A stretch of 64,000 bases of DNA from Pseudomonas sp. Root562 (GCF_001427125.1 NZ_LMGK01000001.1:322108-386107), one strand, 5' to 3'. Positions 53,983 to 63,627 are shown, numbered from the stretch's first letter. The notes: generated by a model not told the origin, from the letters alone. Numbers and translations are program-made.

Positions 53983-55096
53983 ACGCCATGTGTTGCAGTT
54001 CTGCCACGGCTATGACGGGCCGTTTCTGGACTGCGCCCGGCAGTACGCCAGCCTGTTCGCGGGGACCGGTTATCGCGTGACCACGGTGTTTCTCACCGGG
54101 GTCGCCGACGCCGAAGTCGCCGCGGGATGCGCCTCTGATGAAGTGTTGTTCATGGAATACAGCTCCAGAGCCATTCGTGGCCTGAAGCTGGGCGCCATTG
54201 GCGATCTGCGCAAGATCGCCGCTTCGCGCAATTTCAGTTTCTGCATCGCCCACCGCTTCAAACCCATCTACATCGCCTTGCTGGGCACTTCGTTGCCGGT
54301 GATCGGCGTGCACCACGCGTTTGACGATTACAAGCGCGGCACGCGCAAGCTGTTCGCTCATGTTTTCCGCAAGCGCCTGAGCCTGCTCGGGGTTTCCGAT
54401 GCCGTGCGCGATGACATGCGCCGCTGCCTGCCGAAGTGGCCGGCGACGCGCATCCAGACACTTTATAACCGCATCGATGTGCCGGCGTTGCAGGCCAGCC
54501 AGGTTTGCGCGCGTGAGGCACGGGAGATCCTGGGGTTGTCGGCGGATGCCTGGATCGTCGGCAACGTCGGTCGATTGCACCCGGACAAAGATCAGGCCAC
54601 GTTGCTTGAGGGCTTTGCCGCAGCGCTGCCAGGGCTACCCGCCAACAGTCAGCTGGTGATTCTCGGCAGCGGGCGTCTGGAGCAGGATCTCAAGGCGCAG
54701 GCTCGTGAACTGGGGATTGGAGACCGCGTGTTGTTCCTTGGCCAGGTGCCAGAGGCCCGACGGTATTTTCGTGCCTTCGATGTTTTTGCCTTGAGTTCCG
54801 ATCACGAACCTTTCGGCATGGTGCTGCTAGAGGCCATGGCTGCTGGTGTACCCTTGCTCGCCACCGCATGTGGTGGGGCGAAGGAAGTGGTCGAAGGCGT
54901 GGGCATTCTGTTCCCGCTGGGCGATGCCGAACATCTGGCGCAAGGGCTGAAGCACCTTGCCGCGATGGACGATCAACAACGTCTTCAGTGTGCCGAGCTG
55001 ATGCTGGACCGCTTGCGCGAACGCTTTTCCGACCGCGCGGTGCAGGATGCTTTCTGGCATTTGCCACACGTTATCGAACTGGCACCGAGGGGCTGA
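53966..55096 (+). CDS. wapH: LPS core glycosyltransferase, GT4 family (WapH-like)
   Basis: This 376-residue GT4 enzyme has IVGNVGRLHPDKDQ near residue 195, GQVPEARRYFRAFDVFALSS near 255, and the donor-binding motif EPFGMVLLEAMAAG (EX7E type). By order it corresponds to WapH (PA5004), an outer-core glycosyltransferase. The sugar transferred is not readable. It overlaps wapO by 17 bases and mig-14 by one base. Confidence 0.87.
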   Translation: MTRSAERHVLQFCHGYDGPFLDCARQYASLFAGTGYRVTTVFLTGVADAEVAAGCASDEVLFMEYSSRAIRGLKLGAIGDLRKIAASRNFSFCIAHRFKPIYIALLGTSLPVIGVHHAFDDYKRGTRKLFAHVFRKRLSLLGVSDAVRDDMRRCLPKWPATRIQTLYNRIDVPALQASQVCAREAREILGLSADAWIVGNVGRLHPDKDQATLLEGFAAALPGLPANSQLVILGSGRLEQDLKAQARELGIGDRVLFLGQVPEARRYFRAFDVFALSSDHEPFGMVLLEAMAAGVPLLATACGGAKEVVEGVGILFPLGDAEHLAQGLKHLAAMDDQQRLQCAELMLDRLRERFSDRAVQDAFWHLPHVIELAPRG

Positions 55097-55992
55097 TGCT
55101 CAACAGATTTCAAGGCTGGCGCGAACGTGGCTGGTCGGTAGCCGATGCCTCGATCTATGCCGAGGTCTGGCAACGTTATGGCGGCAGCGTCGCGACTCAC
55201 CCTATGGTGGTTGAACGGTTGGCGCAGTTGGCTGGTATTCCGGTGCGTTACCTGGCCTGGGAGCATGAGGGCGAGGTGAAAGCGGCGATCCCGACCTGGG
55301 GGCGCGATCTTGCCTTGTCCAAGGATGTGCTCAAGCGCAGCGGTAAAAAAGGCTTGTTCGACCTTGGCAACGCCGAGATCATCCTGCCGGCTGCGGCCGA
55401 TGCCCAAGCGCCTCTGCGCCATCGCGGGCGTTACCTTTCGGCACTGAACGAAAGCCGTTTCACCGGCATCAAGTTGCAGGCCGAACAATTGGCCATGGCC
55501 CGCGCTCCCGAAGAACTGTCGAAGAAATTTCGCTACAACCAGCGCCGGGAACTCCGGTTACTGGAAGAGGCGGGCGGTGTGGTACGCCCGGTTTCGGATT
55601 TTTCCAGTAGCGAGCTGGCGGCCATTTATTGCGACCTGTTCCAGCGCCGCTGGGGTTTTCCGGCGACCGGCGCCGAGCGCATGGCTGAAGTCATCGAGTT
55701 GTTGCGCGAGTTGCTGATCGGCTCGGTGATCTTCCTCAACGATGCAGCGATTGCCATTCAGCTGGTGTACCGCGTCGAGACGCCGCAGTGGATCAGCGTC
55801 GAGTACATCAATGGTGGCGTCGACCCTGAAACCCGCGAGTTCAGCCCTGGCAGCGTGTTGAGCTTCCTCAATACCCAAAGCGCCTGGGAGCATGCACGGG
55901 CACTGGACAAGCCCTTGCGCTTTTCCTTCGGTCGCGCCGACCGGGAATACAAGGATCGCTGGTGCAACCCTGTTCCGGTCTTCACCGTATGA
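55096..55992 (+). CDS. mig-14: Mig-14 family protein
   Basis: This 298-residue protein starts at an ATG sharing a base with the upstream stop. The family is a GNAT/FemX-like acyltransferase fold; the block KFRYNQRRELRLLEEAGG near residue 140 and FQRRWGFP near 180 fit it. In Salmonella and P. aeruginosa, Mig-14 is membrane-associated and contributes to resistance to cationic antimicrobial peptides. Its place inside the LPS core cluster (PA5003 in PAO1) suggests it modifies or supports core structure. The open frame continues 76 codons upstream inside wapH and should be ignored. Confidence 0.9.
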   Translation: MLNRFQGWRERGWSVADASIYAEVWQRYGGSVATHPMVVERLAQLAGIPVRYLAWEHEGEVKAAIPTWGRDLALSKDVLKRSGKKGLFDLGNAEIILPAAADAQAPLRHRGRYLSALNESRFTGIKLQAEQLAMARAPEELSKKFRYNQRRELRLLEEAGGVVRPVSDFSSSELAAIYCDLFQRRWGFPATGAERMAEVIELLRELLIGSVIFLNDAAIAIQLVYRVETPQWISVEYINGGVDPETREFSPGSVLSFLNTQSAWEHARALDKPLRFSFGRADREYKDRWCNPVPVFTV

Positions 55993-57401
55993 GCCAAGCC
56001 ATGAGCCGCAAACAACAACTGCTCAAGCGCCATCGGCGCAACAAACGCATCGGCTTGTTGATCGCGCTGGGAATGTTGATTGTCATGGGCCTGCTGGTGG
56101 CCTGGTGGCTGCCGCTGGTGCTCGCAGTCCTGGGCTGGATTGCCCATGAAGCGTGGTTCGCCGACCACCTGTTCTATTCGCCCAACGACGATTACCAGTA
56201 CAGCTTCCCGCCCTACACGCCGCAACCGAAAGTCCACCTCAATGGCGATCGCCTGCGGTTGGACGATGGCGTCATGTTGGTCGAAGACGCGACGCTGGTG
56301 CTGGCGTTGCGGGTCAAAAGCACCTGGCTGGGGCGTTTCCTTGATCCTGTGGTCGAACTGGCTGGTGGTGACAATCCGGATCGGCTGACCTTCGAGCGCG
56401 GTGTAAACGGCCTGCGTTATCTCAACCTCAGTGGCCAGGCACAGGTCCTGTCCCAAGGCGAGCTCCGCCTGCGCGGCCGTTTTTGCCGCCTGCTCGGCGA
56501 GCCGGTGCTGTGGGCGATCGAACATCCGGATTACCGTCGCCAACGGGTGATGGTCATTGCGCCTCATGCCGATGACGCGGAACTGGCAGCCTATGGCTTG
56601 TACAGCCAGGCGGATGAAGCCTGGATCGTCACGCTCACCGCCGGTGAAATCGAAGCCGAACACTACCAGCAGATGGGATTGGACAAAGTCCAGGCTTCGC
56701 GGCTCAAAGGCCGTTTGCGAACCTGGGACAGCATTGCAGTGCCGCGTTGGGCTGGCGTGGCCGAAAGCCGGTGCGTGCAATTGGGTTATTTCTGCCTGCA
56801 ACTGGCGACCATGCAGGCTTCGCCTGCTCAGCCGGCGGGCTCGCGCGAAGCGGATTTGAGTGATACCCGGTTGTTTCGCCAGTTGAACCCGTTCGCCTTG
56901 CCGGGCGATGTCGATGGCGCGCCGACCTGGAACAACCTGCTGGCCGACTTGCGAGAGTTGCTGCTGCGCGCGCAACCGCAAGTCATCGTGCTGCCGCATC
57001 CGACACTTGATCCGCATCCGGATCATATTTGCGCTCATGCCGCGGTTCTTGAAGCCTTGCAAGGGCTCGACTGGCAGCCGACATTGCTGGGTTACGCCAA
57101 TCACTTGCATGACAACGATCGCTGGCCCATGGGCAATAGCGGTACCGGCGTGGCGCTGCCACCGGTGTTTGATCCTGCCTCGCTGCTGCATCCCTATTGT
57201 CTTTTACTCACGCCGGCGCAGCAGCGCGACAAGGCCATGGCGCTGGCAATGATGCATGACTTGCAGCCGCCAGCCCCGTTCAAGCGCCGGGTGCGCCGGG
57301 TATTGCAGCGGTTGCTGGCCGGGCGCCGCGGTTCGCCCTACGGTGAGAACGAATTTTTTCGCAAGGCTGTACGTCGCCATGAGCTGTTCTGGCATTTGTA
57401 G
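55989..57401 (+). CDS. dnpA: PIG-L family de-N-acetylase DnpA
   Basis: This 470-residue protein has an N-terminal membrane segment (about residues 20-50), a beta-rich region, and a PIG-L deacetylase domain with zinc ligands in VIAPHADDAE near 190 and HPDH near 338. The family removes N-acetyl groups from sugars; in the core the target could be the galactosamine residue. P. aeruginosa DnpA (PA5002) has been linked to antibiotic tolerance and persistence. The start at 55989 overlaps the mig-14 stop as ATGA. Confidence 0.9.
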   Translation: MSQAMSRKQQLLKRHRRNKRIGLLIALGMLIVMGLLVAWWLPLVLAVLGWIAHEAWFADHLFYSPNDDYQYSFPPYTPQPKVHLNGDRLRLDDGVMLVEDATLVLALRVKSTWLGRFLDPVVELAGGDNPDRLTFERGVNGLRYLNLSGQAQVLSQGELRLRGRFCRLLGEPVLWAIEHPDYRRQRVMVIAPHADDAELAAYGLYSQADEAWIVTLTAGEIEAEHYQQMGLDKVQASRLKGRLRTWDSIAVPRWAGVAESRCVQLGYFCLQLATMQASPAQPAGSREADLSDTRLFRQLNPFALPGDVDGAPTWNNLLADLRELLLRAQPQVIVLPHPTLDPHPDHICAHAAVLEALQGLDWQPTLLGYANHLHDNDRWPMGNSGTGVALPPVFDPASLLHPYCLLLTPAQQRDKAMALAMMHDLQPPAPFKRRVRRVLQRLLAGRRGSPYGENEFFRKAVRRHELFWHL

Positions 57402-57482
57402 GATTGCGTGCGTGAAGCGCCCCAGCTGCGAGCAGGGGTATGTCAGAGGTTGCTCGGTTTGCCTGTTGCGGCAAGGAAGACG

Positions 57483-58439
57483 ATGAAAGTTTTGTTTCTG
57501 GTGCAGAAAGATCAGCGGGCTATCCTGGACCGTCTGTACGAGGGCGTGGCCGCCCATTGCGAGTGCGACCTGCGGTGGCTGAGCAGCGATGAGCAGCGCA
57601 ACCTGCGCCGCTATTTTCGACGCGAAGTCGATGTGGCGCAGTATGACCGGATCGTGTTTTTCCTGCGCTTCAAGCAGGAGATCCGCCAGGTCGGATTTAT
57701 CCGCACGATCCCCAATCTGGTGATCCTCGAACACGACGCCTATCAGAACTACATTCCTTGCAAGTACACGGGAAAGTTCAGCGCACATTACCGCAAGCTG
57801 CCCTGGGCGCGAGTCATCAGCTCAGGTTTCGTCGTCACCGAAAGGTTGCGCAGCGAAGGGTTCGATGCGGTATTCGTGCCCAAAGGCTACGACCAGACCC
57901 AGCTTGAAGATCAAGGGCGTGAGCGCGATATCGAACTGGCCTTCGTCGGCAGCACCAACAGTGTCGCCTACAGCGGGCGCAAAGCCTTGCTCGATGAGTT
58001 GGCGGGCGTCGAACCCTTGGTGGTCACCCGCACGAAATCCGGCGAGGAATACCGCGACACCCTCAACCGCATCCGCTACTTCGTCAGTGCCGATGTCGGT
58101 ATGGGCGAATTCATGATCAAGAACTTCGAGGCCATGGCTTGCGGTTGTGTATTGCTGGCGTATGACCAGGGCGAGGCGGAAAGCCAGGCACTGGGTCTGC
58201 TGGACATGCAAAACGTGGTGTTCTACCAGAACATCGCACAACTTCAGCAAAAGCTCGCGCTATTACGCAGCGACCCGGAACTGGCTCAGCGCATTGCCCG
58301 TAACGGTCGCGAACTGGCGGTCAGCCAGTTCAGTTTTGCACGCATCGGTCAGCGAATCGTCGAGGAGCTCGAGCCGGCATTGCGTGTTCGCGCGCCCTTG
58401 AGCCTGCTGGAAAAAGTCCGTCTGAAGTTAGGCATTTGA
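57483..58439 (+). CDS. LPS cluster glycosyltransferase (PA5001-like, CgeB-type)
   Basis: This 318-residue protein has the C-terminal half of a GT-B glycosyltransferase: IELAFVGSTNSVAYSGRK near residue 165, then YFVSADVGMGEFMIKNFEAMACG near 215, where the glutamate before AMACG is the donor-binding position. This resembles the CgeB/Glyco_trans_1_2 group. The substrate is not known. The ATG at 57483 follows GGAAG by 5 bases; the open frame upstream to 57408 has no site. A 202-base gap with no supported gene follows (58440-58641); a 69-codon open frame there lacks any recognisable feature. Confidence 0.82.
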   Translation: MKVLFLVQKDQRAILDRLYEGVAAHCECDLRWLSSDEQRNLRRYFRREVDVAQYDRIVFFLRFKQEIRQVGFIRTIPNLVILEHDAYQNYIPCKYTGKFSAHYRKLPWARVISSGFVVTERLRSEGFDAVFVPKGYDQTQLEDQGRERDIELAFVGSTNSVAYSGRKALLDELAGVEPLVVTRTKSGEEYRDTLNRIRYFVSADVGMGEFMIKNFEAMACGCVLLAYDQGEAESQALGLLDMQNVVFYQNIAQLQQKLALLRSDPELAQRIARNGRELAVSQFSFARIGQRIVEELEPALRVRAPLSLLEKVRLKLGI

Positions 58440-58641
58440 CGATGTGTTACCCGGCCATTGGCATTGCTGGCGACCTCCATTTCTTTAGGGGTCAGGTGCA
58501 GTTATCCATGGAAAACGACATCGCATCGGTACACCGAGCGTGCGTTCCTGTTGGCGGTTGCTATGGTGAAGTTGTGGTCGGTTCATCCCCTGAGCGCCGT
58601 ACGGCTTCTCTAAAGCACTCCCTGTCCCGGCTTTTCACCCT

Positions 58642-59736
58642 ATGAGCATTGTTAACGTCATGTGGGCCAGCGGCGCTCCGTTTGCCTCGACTCACAAGGT
58701 GCACCAACAGATATTGTCCCAGGTCCCGGCCTCTGTACCGATCGAAACCTGGCTGCTTCAGGGGCATGCCTCGGAGTGTGGAGTGGCGGTCGGCAAGGTG
58801 CGGGAGTGGGGGCTGACCTCTGCGCGACTGAAAGGGCGACACATCTGGCGACTGGCCCGGCCCTGGATGCACTACAAATTGCAGAGTGCGCTCAAATCCA
58901 GCGATGCGCGCGTACTGTTGCTTGATGGCCTGGGCGTGGCCCGGGCACTGTTGCCCTGCATCGAGACCATGCCGCACTTGCGTGCGGTAGTGGTTTTCCA
59001 TGGTTCGACGCGGCTTCACGCAGCGGATCGAGCGCTCTTCCAGCGGTTCCCGGCGTCCCGGCTGTCGGTGGTTGCTGTGTCGCAAACCCTCGCGACGTCA
59101 TTGAGCCAGGACCTGCAACGGCCAGTCACGACACTGCGCAGCGCTTTTGATCCCACGGCCTGGCGTTCTGCCCTGCTCACCCGGGAACAGGCGCGTTCCC
59201 GGTTGGGCTTGCCTGTGGATAACACATCGGTGCTGGGTGCCGTGGGACGGCTGGTTGGGGGAAAAGGTTTTGCCTGTCTGATCGATGCTTTCGCGGCAGC
59301 ATTGCTTGAACGACCGGATCTGCGCTTGGTGATTGTGGGCGAAGGTGTTGCCCGTGCCGAACTGGAAGCGAAAATCCACGCGGCAGGGTTGCGCGGCAAA
59401 GTCTTTTTGCCGGGTCATGTGAGTGACGTGGGGCAGCTCTATCGAGCATTCGACTGGGTGGCGATGCCGTCGCTGAGCGAAGGCCTGGGGCTGATCCTGC
59501 AGGAGGCGGTCATGGCCGGGGTACCGGTAATCGCCAGTGAACTGGATGTGTTCCGTGAACAATTGGGCGATGCCGGCTGGTATGCCCCTGTCGAGGATGT
59601 GGCTGCCTGGCGCGACGCGATTGCCCGGGCGTTCAGTGCCAACGCTCAAGCGATCGCCGCAGAGCAATATCGTGCACTTGCCCCGGACCAGGCCTGGCGG
59701 GATTTCAGCCAGGCTTCCCGGGCATTGCTCTCATGA
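58642..59736 (+). CDS. LPS core glycosyltransferase, GT4 family (WapR position)
   Basis: This 364-residue GT4 enzyme has LGAVGRLVGGKGFACLIDAF near residue 195, LPGHVSDVGQLYRAFDWVAMPS near 255, and the donor-binding motif SEGLGLILQEAVMAG (EX7E). By order it takes the place of WapR (PA5000), the rhamnosyltransferase that makes the core ready for O-antigen attachment. Whether it transfers rhamnose here cannot be told. It converges on the next gene: the two TGA stops are adjacent in the palindrome TCATGA (59731-59736). Confidence 0.85.
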   Translation: MSIVNVMWASGAPFASTHKVHQQILSQVPASVPIETWLLQGHASECGVAVGKVREWGLTSARLKGRHIWRLARPWMHYKLQSALKSSDARVLLLDGLGVARALLPCIETMPHLRAVVVFHGSTRLHAADRALFQRFPASRLSVVAVSQTLATSLSQDLQRPVTTLRSAFDPTAWRSALLTREQARSRLGLPVDNTSVLGAVGRLVGGKGFACLIDAFAAALLERPDLRLVIVGEGVARAELEAKIHAAGLRGKVFLPGHVSDVGQLYRAFDWVAMPSLSEGLGLILQEAVMAGVPVIASELDVFREQLGDAGWYAPVEDVAAWRDAIARAFSANAQAIAAEQYRALAPDQAWRDFSQASRALLS

Positions 59737-60336
59737 AGCGAGCAGTGCCTGTTCGAGGGCTTTCATCGGAAAGCTGTCGTTCAGGTTTTCCCGTGCAATA
59801 TAGCGAGCGAAGTGCTGCAGGTTGCGCTTGACTAGATGACGGGACAGCGGTGCGCGCAGAAAGCGCATGTCCGCCACATCAATCAGGCCCATGCGGTTAT
59901 CGGGGGTGACCACGATATTGCCCAGGTGCAGTGAGCGGAAATAAATTCCCGATTCATGGAGACTTCTTATCAGGCCCACCAGGTCCGGCAAGGCCTGCGG
60001 CCAGGTGAATCCTTCCTTGTTGGCGATCTGGCGCAGGGTCTCGCCTGGCAATGGCTGGTAAAGCACCGCCGTCATGCCTGGCGCTTGCAGTCGGTAGTAC
60101 TGCAGGACCTGCAAAGTCGGCACACCGAGTTTTTGCAGTTCTACGGCGTTGTCGATGAATCGCTTGGAATAGGGACGAAACAGCGCAGAAGAAAAAATAC
60201 GCTTGCGGCGGAACAGTTTCAGAATATTCCCATTCTGCAACAGGTAGACTTTCGGCCCAAAGCTGTCGGCTTCCAGTACTCTGGCGCCTTCAATCATTTG
60301 ATTTAGAGCGGCTTGTGAAAGCCGAGAACATTGCAT
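59731..60336 (-). CDS. LPS cluster kinase-fold protein lacking the catalytic-loop aspartate (PA4998-like)
   Basis: This 201-residue protein has a compact kinase-like core: NILKLFRRKR near residue 35 (ATP lysine), LVGLIRSLHESGIYFRSLHLGNIV near 125-150 and GLIDVADMRF near 160. In the catalytic loop, active relatives have HGDLHxGN; here it is FRSLHLGN, so the aspartate is replaced by serine. The family is sometimes annotated as toluene-tolerance protein. It is the only minus-strand gene in the LPS cluster. The start at 60336 was chosen because upstream codons (to 60543) run into the divergent waaL gene. Confidence 0.78.
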   Translation of the reverse strand: MQCSRLSQAALNQMIEGARVLEADSFGPKVYLLQNGNILKLFRRKRIFSSALFRPYSKRFIDNAVELQKLGVPTLQVLQYYRLQAPGMTAVLYQPLPGETLRQIANKEGFTWPQALPDLVGLIRSLHESGIYFRSLHLGNIVVTPDNRMGLIDVADMRFLRAPLSRHLVKRNLQHFARYIARENLNDSFPMKALEQALLAS

Positions 60337-60444
60337 CGTAGAAAGCCTTGTTGGAAGACGGGCGTTGTGACGGGCAATGATGCCGAAAAGTTTCAGCTTT
60401 AACCATGCCGGGCGGGGTGGGTGACGTTTCTCAGGGGTAATTTG

Positions 60445-61617
60445 ATGCAAGAAAAACGCTGGGCGCAAGTATGGATGACGATAGGTCTGCTTTGGTTCCT
60501 GTTGGCCATCGCCGTCGCGCCTACCAACAAGATCTATCAACAAGGTTTGGTCGCATCGGTCTGGCTGCCGGCACTGTTTTTTTCATGGTCCGCGCGAGCC
60601 CGGCTCCGGGAGTTATTCCATCAGCAACGCTGGGTCTATCTGCCGATGCTCGGGCTTCTGGTGTGGTCTCTGATCAGTCTTGCCTGGACGAACGCTCCGG
60701 ACCTCGCTCGCGAGGCCAAGCGTTTGCTCTACATCGTGGTGTTCCTGATGTTCTTCCCGATATTTGCCAATGGCCAGCCTGATCGCGTGATCCGCATCAT
60801 GCAGTGGGGTGGGCTCGGGTTGGCGCTGACGGCGCTCATCGCCATCATCAAGTTCTATGGCGTGGATGGAAACATTTGGAGCGCACGCCTGGAGGGGTTG
60901 GGTGAATTGGCTCATCCGATCCTGGGCGGGTATGTCATTGGGCTGGCTGCGGTCTGGCTGGCTTTCTGGCCTCCGGCCAGCGGCAAATTGCAGGTGCTCT
61001 GGGTGATTGCTCTGGCCCTGCTTTGTGCATTCGTGATGCTTAGCCAGAGCCGTGGCGCCGGGCTGGCGTTGTTTTTCACGATACTTGCCATGCCGGTTTG
61101 GAGCAGTGACCGACGTAGCCGCATCATCGCAGCGGCAGCATTGATCGTGGCGGTCATGGCAATCTGGTTTTTCGAATCGTTCGTCGTGGCGCGCGGAGTG
61201 TCTTATCGTCCGCAAATCCTGATAGCCAGTCTGCAGATGATCAGTGAGCACCCATGGCTTGGCCTCGGCCTTGGCGGTGACTACCGAGTGTTTGCTTCAG
61301 GTGAGTACTTCAATCATACGCATAACCTGTTTACCCACGTGGCTCTCGAATTGGGGCTGCCAGGGTTGCTGTTGTGGTGTTCGATCTGGCTTGCGGTGCT
61401 GTACGAGGCCTGGAAAGCCCGGGAGACGCTTTATGCCAAGGGAATCATTGGCATCTGGGTGTTCTCGACGCTGGCCATGCAATTTGACGCCGCCAGCCTG
61501 TCCGGGACCCCGAGGCCCGAATGGTTTATAAGCTGGTTGCCCGTGGGGCTGGCCAGTGTTCTGGTATGGGCACGGGCCAACTCCGGCGCCTGTGATAAAA
61601 TTTCACGTTCCATTTAA
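60445..61617 (+). CDS. waaL: O-antigen ligase WaaL
   Basis: This 390-residue inner-membrane protein has about eleven helices and the Wzy_C signature: MLSQSRGAGLALFF near residue 195, and a large periplasmic loop with SEHPWLGLGLGGDY and HTHNLFTHVALELG, whose histidine is part of the ligase site. It joins undecaprenyl-linked O-antigen to the lipid A core on the periplasmic face. The ATG at 60445 follows AGGGGT. It is divergent from the small kinase-fold gene with 108 bases between, and msbA follows after 15 bases. Confidence 0.88.
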   Translation: MQEKRWAQVWMTIGLLWFLLAIAVAPTNKIYQQGLVASVWLPALFFSWSARARLRELFHQQRWVYLPMLGLLVWSLISLAWTNAPDLAREAKRLLYIVVFLMFFPIFANGQPDRVIRIMQWGGLGLALTALIAIIKFYGVDGNIWSARLEGLGELAHPILGGYVIGLAAVWLAFWPPASGKLQVLWVIALALLCAFVMLSQSRGAGLALFFTILAMPVWSSDRRSRIIAAAALIVAVMAIWFFESFVVARGVSYRPQILIASLQMISEHPWLGLGLGGDYRVFASGEYFNHTHNLFTHVALELGLPGLLLWCSIWLAVLYEAWKARETLYAKGIIGIWVFSTLAMQFDAASLSGTPRPEWFISWLPVGLASVLVWARANSGACDKISRSI

Positions 61618-61632
61618 CCAGTGAGCCCTACG

Positions 61633-63438
61633 ATGAGTGATGCACCGCCTGAAGCGGGACAGGATTCCAGCCTGAAAATCTACCTTCGGCTGTTGGGGTA
61701 CGTGAAACCCTATATCGGTCTCTTCCTGCTGAGTATCGTAGGCTTCGTGATCTTTGCCTCCACGCAGCCGATGCTGGCCGGGATTCTCAAATATTTCGTC
61801 GATGGCCTGAGCAACCCTGAAGCGGTGCTGTTCCCTACAGTCCCTTACCTGAAGGATTTGCAGCTGCTGATGGCCGTGCCGTTGTTGATCATCCTGATCG
61901 CGGCGTGGCAAGGCCTCGGTTCGTTTCTCGGTAACTTCTACCTGGCGAGGGTATCGCTAGGGCTGGTGCATGACCTGCGCGTCGAGCTGTTCAACAAGCT
62001 GCTGGTGCTGCCCAACCGCTATTTCGACACCCACAACTCCGGGCATCTGATCTCGCGCATCACGTTCAACGTGACCATGGTGACCGGTGCCGCCACCGAT
62101 GCGATCAAGGTCGTGATCCGTGAAGGCCTGACCGTGGTTTTCCTGTTTGCCTATTTGCTGTGGATGAACTGGAAGCTGACCCTGGTGATGCTGGCGATCC
62201 TGCCGTTGATTGCTTTGATGGTGGGTAGCGCCAGCAAAAAATTCCGCAAGCAGAGCAAGAAGATCCAGGTGGCCATGGGTGATGTGACCCACGTGGCTTC
62301 CGAAACCATTCAGGGTTATCGCGTGGTGCGCAGCTTCGGCGGCGAGACTTATGAAGAGCGTCGCTTCGCTGCCGCAAGCCAGGGCAACACCGAGAAGCAG
62401 TTGCGCATGACCAAGACCGGCGCGGTCTACACGCCGATGTTGCAACTGGTGATCTACACCGCCATGGCTGTGTTGATGTTCCTGGTGCTGTTCCTGCGCG
62501 GTGATGCCACCGCCGGTGATCTGGTGGCCTACATTACCGCCGCTGGCCTGCTGCCCAAGCCGATCCGCCAGTTGTCGGAGGTCAGTTCGACCATCCAGAA
62601 GGGCGTCGCCGGTGCCGAAAGCATTTTCGAGCAACTGGACGTCGAGCCCGAGGTCGACAGCGGCACGGTCGAGCGAGACCGCGTCAGCGGGCATCTGGAG
62701 GTGCGCAACCTCAGCTTCACCTACCCTGGAACTGACCGTGAAGTGCTGAAAAACATCAACTTCACGGCGGCGCCGGGGCAGATGATTGCACTGGTCGGCC
62801 GTTCAGGGAGCGGCAAGTCGACCCTGGCCAGCCTGATTCCGCGTTTCTATCATCACGACATTGGCGAAATCCTGCTCGATGACGTTGAGATCGAAGACTA
62901 TCGCCTGCGCAACCTGCGCCGGCACGTGGCGCAGGTTACCCAACACGTGACGCTGTTCAACGACACCATTGCCAACAACATCGCTTATGGCGACCTGGCT
63001 GGCGCGCCGCGCGAAGACATTGAAAAGGCTGCCACGGATGCCTATGCGATGGACTTCATCTCGCAGATGCCTGAAGGCCTCGATACTCAGGTCGGAGAAA
63101 ACGGCGTGCTGCTGTCCGGCGGGCAGCGTCAGCGTCTGGCGATTGCGCGGGCACTGTTGAAAAACGCGCCATTGCTGATCCTCGACGAGGCCACTTCGGC
63201 CCTCGACACCGAGTCCGAGCGCCACATTCAGGCGGCGCTGGACCAAGTCATGAAAGGGCGCACCACGCTGGTCATCGCTCACCGTCTGTCGACCATCGAA
63301 AAAGCCGATTTGATTCTGGTGATGGAGCAGGGCCAGATCGTCGAACGCGGCACCCACGCTCAACTGCTGGCGCAAAACGGCTACTACTCGCGTTTGCATG
63401 CGATGGGGCTGGACGCGCCGGCTGAAGACATCGCCTGA
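61633..63438 (+). CDS. msbA: Lipid A/core export ABC transporter MsbA
   Basis: This 601-residue protein has six membrane helices (about residues 25-330) and an ABC ATPase domain with Walker A GRSGSGKST near 397, signature LSGGQRQRL near 498 and Walker B LLILDEATS near 518. It flips core-lipid A across the inner membrane. The ATG at 61633 is preferred; a GTG at 61621 is in frame but adds only four residues. Confidence 0.97.
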   Translation: MSDAPPEAGQDSSLKIYLRLLGYVKPYIGLFLLSIVGFVIFASTQPMLAGILKYFVDGLSNPEAVLFPTVPYLKDLQLLMAVPLLIILIAAWQGLGSFLGNFYLARVSLGLVHDLRVELFNKLLVLPNRYFDTHNSGHLISRITFNVTMVTGAATDAIKVVIREGLTVVFLFAYLLWMNWKLTLVMLAILPLIALMVGSASKKFRKQSKKIQVAMGDVTHVASETIQGYRVVRSFGGETYEERRFAAASQGNTEKQLRMTKTGAVYTPMLQLVIYTAMAVLMFLVLFLRGDATAGDLVAYITAAGLLPKPIRQLSEVSSTIQKGVAGAESIFEQLDVEPEVDSGTVERDRVSGHLEVRNLSFTYPGTDREVLKNINFTAAPGQMIALVGRSGSGKSTLASLIPRFYHHDIGEILLDDVEIEDYRLRNLRRHVAQVTQHVTLFNDTIANNIAYGDLAGAPREDIEKAATDAYAMDFISQMPEGLDTQVGENGVLLSGGQRQRLAIARALLKNAPLLILDEATSALDTESERHIQAALDQVMKGRTTLVIAHRLSTIEKADLILVMEQGQIVERGTHAQLLAQNGYYSRLHAMGLDAPAEDIA

Positions 63439-63450
63439 AATAATCTTTTG

Positions 63451-63511
63451 CAGGGCGTTGCCCTGGCTGCGATCTTTTGACTTTGTTTTTAAAGATCAAG
63501 AGGTCGCAGCC
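63451..63511. repeat. Two nested hairpins between msbA and hldE
   Basis: CAGGGC-GTT-GCCCTG (63451-63465) is followed by GGCTGCGATCTTTT and its inverse ending TCGCAGCC at 63511, with GATCTTT/AAAGATC pairing inside. It probably ends the msbA transcript. Its second part belongs to the GCAGCC family seen at 34588. Confidence 0.65.
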
Positions 63512-63627
63512 TCGTTGCTCTCTACAGTCCTGCCCTCGCGAATTTATCCCGATGCAGCCGTCGCACAAGCCTGCGGCAACCCTGTGTTAATATCGCGCCC
63601 CTGTTCATTTTGTATGTGGGTTGCTCC

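Noticed and set aside
58436-58645. A 69-codon open frame between the PA5001-like gene and the next glycosyltransferase
   Set aside because: No ribosome-binding site or domain, and mixed composition; more likely untranslated or decayed sequence.
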